DNA of 64,000 nt from assembly GCF_030704535.1 (NCBI RefSeq), contig NC_081808.1, forward strand, positions 22,323,501-22,387,500, in the 5' to 3' direction. Of the stretch, positions 57,932 through 64,000 are shown piece by piece. The stretch comes from Vitis vinifera (Eukaryota > Streptophyta > Magnoliopsida > Vitales > Vitaceae). The notes under the pieces were generated by a model, which searched no databases, was not told the DNA's origin, and worked only from the letters and a program-made list of their open reading frames with translations. The number at the start of each line of letters is the position of its first letter. Position 1 is the stretch's first letter. Made by a program: the position numbers and the translations under genes.

Positions 57932-60900
57932 CTTTAGTGTTTGCTTCCTGCAAATGTTGAAGTCAGCCAATGGTGTATCCTATTTATAAGAAGAATGAGA
58001 GAAATCATGACCATTCATGCCAGTATGCATGTGAGGGCAATGTGAATCGACCTGATTTCTTTATGATAATCTTGTAACGTTTTCAGACAACCAACTGTGA
58101 TTTCTTTAAATTTATGGTCATGAGAGCGGCGACATGCACTTTACCTACCATTTTGGTGAGGAACCCAAAATCGAAAACGAAGACAGAGCATGAGAGCTGT
58201 ACACCTATTGCCTCCCCACTCCCCTATAATCCAGTTGGTATCCTCTATCAACCATAACTCTTAGATCTTATGTAGCTATCTAATATTTTGTGTTTAGAAA
58301 ACAACTGCATTTCAACATCAATGTGGGCAATGCATGCTAATCTATTGGCATAAATCTAGAGGCTAAGCAGCAAGTAAAGAAAAACAAATGGCAAGAAAAA
58401 ACATCATTCCAGGAATCTAGAGTTGGAAATTCCAGTGATTGGTGCTAATTCCCAAATGCTACTTCTTTAATCTCAAAACAGCAAGGGAGACAAGGATGCT
58501 CCTGATGCCATATTCTTTTGTGTCTATTGAATTGAAACAGGAATAAACATATAAACCAAGTAAATAAATCTGGAGAGGGAAAAGAGAGGTCAATTCACAT
58601 GCTCATTACATACCCCATGGAAGCCGCGATTCTCTTTATTGCAATTTTCTTGCCTTGTTGAGTTCACTGTCAAACATGCTTGTAAATGTTCACCAAGAAA
58701 ATTAAAACAGACACAATTGTGTGGCCAATTTTTATATGGCGATCATGAATACAACAACCAAATATGATGCCACATGGGTTGGTAAAATGGCCTAATATTT
58801 GTTTAGGTCCCCTTGATGCGTTTCTATGGAAATAGCGTAAGGACATGAGAATGAGAATGAGAATGAGGATAAATCATGATACCATATAAAGAAAAAAGAC
58901 TATCAAAATTCTAATAACAATCAAATTTCGTAACCAAGAGATTTGCTTTTCCATTCTCATTCTCCATTTCAATATTCCAAATATTGCCTTGATAGCTAGA
59001 ACCCAATTAGACAGGATGGTTTTTCTCTTGGAATTGATGCACAAGGGGCTTTTAGAATGCAAATAGCAATCCCAAATTATGAAGCAAAATTTGAATAGGA
59101 AAAACAATTCAAATATAATTTAAGTTACATAATATTAACAATATTTGAGTAAACTGCACACATCCCTTCCATATCTTCACAACTCTGCAATTTTTAAAAT
59201 TGATTAATAATCTTTCCAAGCATAACATATATCACTATTGTTCTTCCCCAACTTATACTCAAATGAACTTCTAAATACCAAGTCTGCAAGTTCTCCATTG
59301 ATACATAAGGTGCAAGAAAATCTGAAAGCAGAATTTACTAAAGGACAGGTCATACATCTACTCAAAATTAAACAAAATTCTGTGGAGGTCAACTGTCCAT
59401 ACAGTAAATCAATAAGAAATATGGAAGACTCCTGCAAAACTAGAAGTCTACAAGGCCATCAAAGACTCAGGAGCTAAGTGATTTTAAAACAAAAAGGGAA
59501 AAAAATGCCACAGTTCCTACCCAGTGGCCAAATCTATCAGTACAAAATAGTAGTAATAGAATCTCGATGGCATTCCATGCTTATGCTTACAGTTGGTTAC
59601 CAGGCTTCACCACCTTGAAAGTGGCCAATTGTATTTTCTCATATCAGCTTAGCATAAACTTACAAGCTTTATTAGCACCAGGATGTAGTTTATCAAATCA
59701 AATATGGTTTGTAGTCCAGATAATCATCCAAAGCAAACATGTTATCCCTTGTATTCACTGTGGTTTCTCCGGACCACAGCTAGATTTTTGGTGTTCAGAG
59801 TCTGAGAACCGCCAGTGGATGTGTAAGTACCACATATACAAGCATTTATCTCATTTGAGGGAAGGTCAATGAAGAGTTGAAAATTCCAACCCATAGAGCC
59901 CACAATAGCTTTCCCACATTTAGAACCTTGGAGAAAGAAGACCATTTAAGACTTCTTTGCAAGAAAAGGAACAAAAGCCTCAACCATGTGTATCCAGCCT
60001 CAGCCATGTATCTAGCCTCAGTGTAGCAAAATGCAATAGCAGTTGATGGCATAGAAACAAACAGTTGTCTTCATATCCCTGACAATAAAACACGATTCAA
60101 TTACATCAAATATATTCATGTGTGGTAGAAAATCTTTAGCCTTCTAAAGCCAAATAAAACTTTCAACATCAGGTTATCCAGGAGAAGACCATGGAACTAC
60201 TAAATCAAATAGAAAGTTACCTTACAAATGATGGACTTCCCACCCAAGCTACCTTTTAACACAACTAATGAACACTTCTATCCATGTGTCATTTTCAGGT
60301 CCCAATCATTTGGTTTTAACCTCATCTGTGCTCATAATTGTTAAAAGGCAAACCTTAGATGTGCCTAGGCCAACATGTAGTGACTCCCCAGTTGAAGAAC
60401 CTTGCTTGTCAAGGTATGTGCCTTGTTGGAGAGGCATGCCTCATTTATTTTCTTTCTTTTTTTCCAAGAACTTTTCTTGAAATTTCTGGTTATATATCTC
60501 AATTTTACATAATTGCATTAGTTTTTTGTTGGATTTTCTTTTAAATGCTTGGAATCTTGGATTTCTTTGCTACTTGAATTGAAATTTTCGATCGTATTCA
60601 ATAGTATCATTAAATGATAAATGGTTGCAGGACAAAATTTATGATATTATTTTAGGCAATGATATACATAGTGGGTCACACCTTAATTTGCTCAAGTTTT
60701 TGTGCCTTATGTTGCACCTTGCGCATAGGCCTAAGATTTAGGCGCACCTTGTACCTTTCAGAATTATGTTTGCGCCAAGGGCTGTCCCACAACTCCTACC
60801 TGATCGAATCTATTGATCTATTTAAATTCCCAGCCATGGCCTCAATTTTTCATACTTCTACTTTTACAAGCATTGTCCATGATATATTTTATAACCAATA

Positions 60901-61139
60901 AGATTGTATTGAGAAGTGCCAAGAAGAAAAGGGAGACAATTCAAGCATTGTTTCTGATTTTTCTATATGATAAAGAGCATGATTTCACCTGATACAAACA
61001 AAAGAGAAAACTATTGGGAGTGATTGATCCAATGAAGAAAACTCATCCAAGTCAATCACATGTGTAGAAAGCTCAATCAGATCAAATGATCTATATCGCT
61101 TGGGTTCTGCTTTGGTTTGAGGTTTCTTAGGGCTAACAG
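57932..61139. other. Spacer right of the DUF241 array
   Basis: About 3.2 kb with no convincing gene. A 'gagaat' tandem run lies at about 58847-58869. Stretches around 59240-60060 have modest ORFs on both strands without a recognisable domain. 60350-60780 is rich in 'gcctaggc'-like words and resembles decayed repeat DNA. Confidence 0.5.
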
Positions 61140-62830
61140 TTAACATGAACAAAAGCAAACCAAGTCCGGTAGGGAAGGTCCCTAATGTGGAGGAGCTAGC
61201 ATTGATGATGGGTTGTAGAGTAGGAAATGTCTGTCAGTTACTTGAGCTTGCCTTTGTGGGCTCCTTTCAAGACATCAACCATTTGGGATGTGCTAGAGGA
61301 GAGGTTTTCCAAAAGAGGCAATGGCTCTCAAGAGGTGGGAGACTAATTTGATTAAAAAGTGCTCTTAGTAGCCTATCCTAATTTATCTATGGTCCTTTTT
61401 GTTATTCCTAAATTGGTAGCTTTAAAACTGAAAAAACTTCAAAGAGATTTCCCATGAGGAAGGGCTGTTGAGAAGAAGCCTCATCTCATAAAATGCATTA
61501 ATCTGAAACGATAAAAAGAAAGAGGCTTAGGCATCAAGGACTTGTCCACTCTCCATAAAGCCTTATCAGGAATATGGTGTTTAAGATTCGCTTTGGGGAC
61601 AAACATGCTTTGGATAATAGTCATAGTGGGAAAGTTTGGTTCTTGTATGCTTTGGGTTGGCCTTTGGGCACCCTTTATTCTTTATATATAATATTTTTCA
61701 GTGCTATTACCTATCAAAAATAAAAATAAAAATAAATAGTGGGAAAGTTTGGAGAAGAGCCCATTGGTGCTCTCGAATAGGAAGGGAAGGCTATGGTAGT
61801 GTTGGCTTGTGGAAGATAATAAGAAAAAGATGAGGAGTCTTTAAGGCCAAGACAAGGTTTGTAGTGGGTAACAGGAGAAGAATCAACTCTTGGCACGATG
61901 AAGAGTGTGGTGATGTTCCTTTGACTCTTTCTTTATCTCTATTCTCCTTTGTAGCTTCTAAAGAGACTTGAGTGAATGATTTTCAGGTGGTAGAGGCAGA
62001 TTGATCTTGTGCAACCCATGCTTCTTAAGACATTTCCAAGTTGCTTCAAAAGCTACATGTGTTAGGAAGGAGCAGCAGGAGTAGGAGAGAGGAGAACAAG
62101 GACAAAATAATATGGAAGGCTAGTAAAAGCGGGGCTTTCTTTGTTAAGCTTTTCCTGTTAAGTCCTTCTACTCTACCTTGGAGTTCGAATGAGAAGTGTC
62201 TTTCCCCTCAAAGATAGTGTGGGGCTCTTAGACTCCCATGAAAGCAGGTCTCTTTGCATGGGAAGTGGCTTAAGGAGCATTCAAGCCATGGACCAACTTA
62301 GGAGAAGAGGTTGGGTTTTAGCGAGTTATTGTTGTATGTGTAAAAATGCAGAAGAATCAAGAGACTGTCTCGTCCATTGTGGCGAAGTTAGGGGGCTATG
62401 ACACTTCTTGTTATCTTAATTTAGCATTTTGTGGGTTCTCCATTTTTTGATGAAAACTTGTTAATGTGTTAGAATGAGAGTTTTTATGTGCAAGAAGAGA
62501 AGAAAGGCTTAGAGACAAGTCCTCTTTGCCTATTCTGGATAATTTGGAAGGAACATAATCAAAGAATTTTGAAGGGGTGCAACACACAAACCAATCTCTT
62601 ATATTTCTAATCTGTGCATGTGATCTTGTGGGTCTCTTTAGGATCATGTTCAAGTTGATTCCCCATCCTCAATGGATTTCTTCTAGTAGTTGTACGTTGA
62701 GTAATACATTGGGATTGTATTCATTGGTTGTTTCTTTTTTCTTTGTAGATGTGTAATTCCCGTGTACTATAGTATGCCTATTTTTGTTTGACCCTTTTAA
62801 TATATTATCATTTTCTTTTATCTACATATA
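61140..62830 (+). mobile_element. L1-type LINE remnant (3' end of ORF2)
   Basis: Fragments in several frames match the C-terminal part of plant L1 ORF2 as I recall it. They are NVEELALMMGCRVGN and QRQWLSRGGRL (about 61175-61345), GLGIKDLSTLHKAL (about 61530), GLWKIIRKR and FVVGNRRRINSWHDEECGD (about 61815-61905), and the zinc-knuckle-like RRGWVLASYCCMCKNAEESR (about 62300-62370). Many stops and frame changes show it is long dead. The 3' end, 'cccttttaatatattatcat', lies near 62800. It carries a nested small insertion at 61640-61735. Confidence 0.75.
61640..61735 (+). mobile_element. 5'-truncated LINE tail nested in the older LINE
   Basis: About 96 bp ending 'acctatcaaaaataaaaata', a typical LINE 3' terminus with an A-rich tail. 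It is bounded by a perfect 17-bp direct repeat, ATAGTGGGAAAGTTTGG (61623-61639 and 61736-61752). This is the signature of target-primed reverse transcription with extreme 5' truncation. Confidence 0.8.
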
Positions 62831-63482
62831 TATATAATCCAAATAAAAAATGTGATCACTGGATTTAACATTACAAGAATGATTCATTAGATGATGGTGC
62901 AATAAGGATTGTAAAAGTTAAAAAAGTGTGACCAAAGTGGCTATTTCCCTCCAATGTGGTAATCCTAAGATTTCCAAGGGAGTTTGTATCTAGGCCAACA
63001 AAAAGCTTCAAATATCTCTAGGTATTGAAGGACATAACATGAACTTCAATTTATCAAGCATGAAAAATACCTCAACACAAACATCTCCATATGATGTTCA
63101 ATAACAAAAATCACCAATGCCATTGGATCAGAGAGACTGCATTGGTGACCAAGAAAAAATTGAAAGTCTTTGCTCCAAAATCCTATTCCATTACCCTTTT
63201 GCATTAGTTTGCTAAAATTAAGAAATTAAAATTAGTGGAATCCCATTTTCATATCCTAAATGCTTTTGATTCCTATCATAGTTGTTTTACACATCAAAAA
63301 ACAATTTGTGGAATCACATTCTTGTTGATCATCGTAATAATTATCATGCAACAAGCACAATACTACTCGAGCAGTCTAGAAAAGAAAGGACAAAAAGAAA
63401 AGAACCTCATCTGAATGCTAGTAAAAGGATTAACAATAAATGCCTATGACAGACTAAACAACATGAATAAGAACCATACCAT
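62831..63482. other. Spacer downstream of the PPR gene
   Basis: No gene or repeat recognised. The right end should hold the PPR 3' UTR. Confidence 0.5.
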
Positions 63483-64000
63483 TTAGGAAGCAAGGCCTTG
63501 TTCTCTAGCTTTCCTCAACCACTTAAGTGAATTTTCCAACGTTGAGTAAGCAGTAACATCGTCAAAACTCTTACTCTCCACCACATAATCAAATGCTTCA
63601 TAAGCCTCTGCAACTCGACCTTCCTTACAAAGGGCCCTCACAAAAGTAGCATAAGAAGCTTTCTCAAGCTTCATCCCACCAGACTTCATTACTCCATACA
63701 ATTCAATCCCTCTTTCCAGCATTCTTAACTTACACAAACCATGAAGCAATGTATTATATGTGCATGAATTTGGACTGCAACCCTTGGCTTCCATCTCCTC
63801 CAATAATGCCAATGCACCCAATGCATTTCCCTCCCGACACAATCCATTCATCAATGATGTGTATGTAACTGCATCTGGAAAATGACCCATTTCTGCCATG
63901 ATATCCAAAAACTTCCTAGCTTCTTTAACCCTCCCTGACTTCGACAACCCAAAAATCAAAGTATTATATGTGACAAGGTCAGGCTCTACTCCTTCCTCCT
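63483..64000 (-). CDS. Pentatricopeptide repeat protein, C-terminal part (runs off the window)
   Basis: The frame is open from the right window edge to a TAA at 63483-63485, giving about 171 residues. It shows four full 35-residue P-type PPR units (VTYNTLIFGLSKSGRVKEAR, VTYTSLMNGLCREGNALGAL, CTYNTLLHGLCKLRMLERGI and ASYATFVRALCKEGRVAEAY) and a partial fifth before KWLRKAREQGLAS-stop. No E, DYW or SMR domain follows, so it is a P-class protein. Such proteins bind organelle RNA; the target and the N-terminal transit peptide lie outside the window. In-frame residues continue beyond 63959 (EEGVEPDLVTYNTLIF), so no start codon is in view. Confidence 0.9.
   Translation of the reverse strand, partial: EEGVEPDLVTYNTLIFGLSKSGRVKEARKFLDIMAEMGHFPDAVTYTSLMNGLCREGNALGALALLEEMEAKGCSPNSCTYNTLLHGLCKLRMLERGIELYGVMKSGGMKLEKASYATFVRALCKEGRVAEAYEAFDYVVESKSFDDVTAYSTLENSLKWLRKAREQGLAS

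Noticed and set aside
59238-59477. 79-residue ORF with weak retroelement flavour
   Set aside because: Too short and without a defined motif; not enough to call a mobile element or gene.
1-64000. CRISPR arrays, bacterial operons, rRNA or tRNA genes
   Set aside because: None seen. Short direct repeats are microsatellites or element ends, and all gene features are plant-type.

Overview
The window is nuclear DNA from a eudicot plant, most like grapevine (Vitis). I infer this from AT-rich spacers, GT-AG introns, TATA-box promoters, Ty1/copia and TRIM elements primed by initiator Met-tRNA, an L1-type LINE, a plant-type LHT amino acid transporter, a P-class PPR gene and the plant-only DUF241 family. 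No prokaryotic feature is present.

Layout. 1-2017: end of a Gypsy-like LTR, a 441-bp inverted-repeat element, and a TRIM retroelement in tandem form (three LTRs, two internal regions). 2018-5196: an intact five-exon LHT8-like amino acid transporter on the minus strand, with a broken partial duplicate just downstream that abuts the TRIM. 5197-7322: spacer. 7323-10533: a seven-exon IST1-like (ESCRT-III related) gene on the minus strand, joined here into a 422-residue protein. 11317-57931: eleven intronless DUF241 loci, all on the minus strand, about 47 kb. Eight are open from ATG to stop (loci 1, 2, 5, 6, 7, 8, 10, 11) and three are damaged (3, 4, 9). Loci 2-9 are close copies in 3.2-5.2 kb units; loci 1, 10 and 11 are older, more diverged flanking members. 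57932-64000: spacer with a decayed L1 LINE (which carries a ~96-bp insertion with a perfect 17-bp target duplication), then the 3' end of a PPR gene running off the right edge.

The array records birth and death of genes. Spacers between loci 2-9 repeat the upstream (not coding) sequence of locus 1, so the amplified unit appears to begin inside the locus 1 promoter. Two promoter-like blocks have no gene (about 39.18-39.61 kb and 47.31-47.78 kb). Two Ty1/copia copies (36070-38502 with GTTTT target repeats, and 42438-about 46763), a 2.8-kb TIR element (53774-56569) and a small MITE (26183-26479, with an empty site in a sister unit) sit in spacers, not in genes. Seven of the eight core loci have a TATA box about 60-75 bp before the ATG plus a GCACGAGTGGC-like motif about 515-570 bp before it (both are described for locus 9 relative to its original ATG); locus 5 has the TATA box but not the motif. 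Locus 1 has the motif at a similar distance but a TATA box about 215 bp upstream. All open array genes carry RSxSLP near the N terminus, which fits a 14-3-3 mode I site.

I do not see an obviously new enzymatic or defence system. The most notable content is the architecture of the DUF241 array: its unit boundary, its conserved non-coding motif, its promoters without genes, and the damage in two copies at one short repeat.
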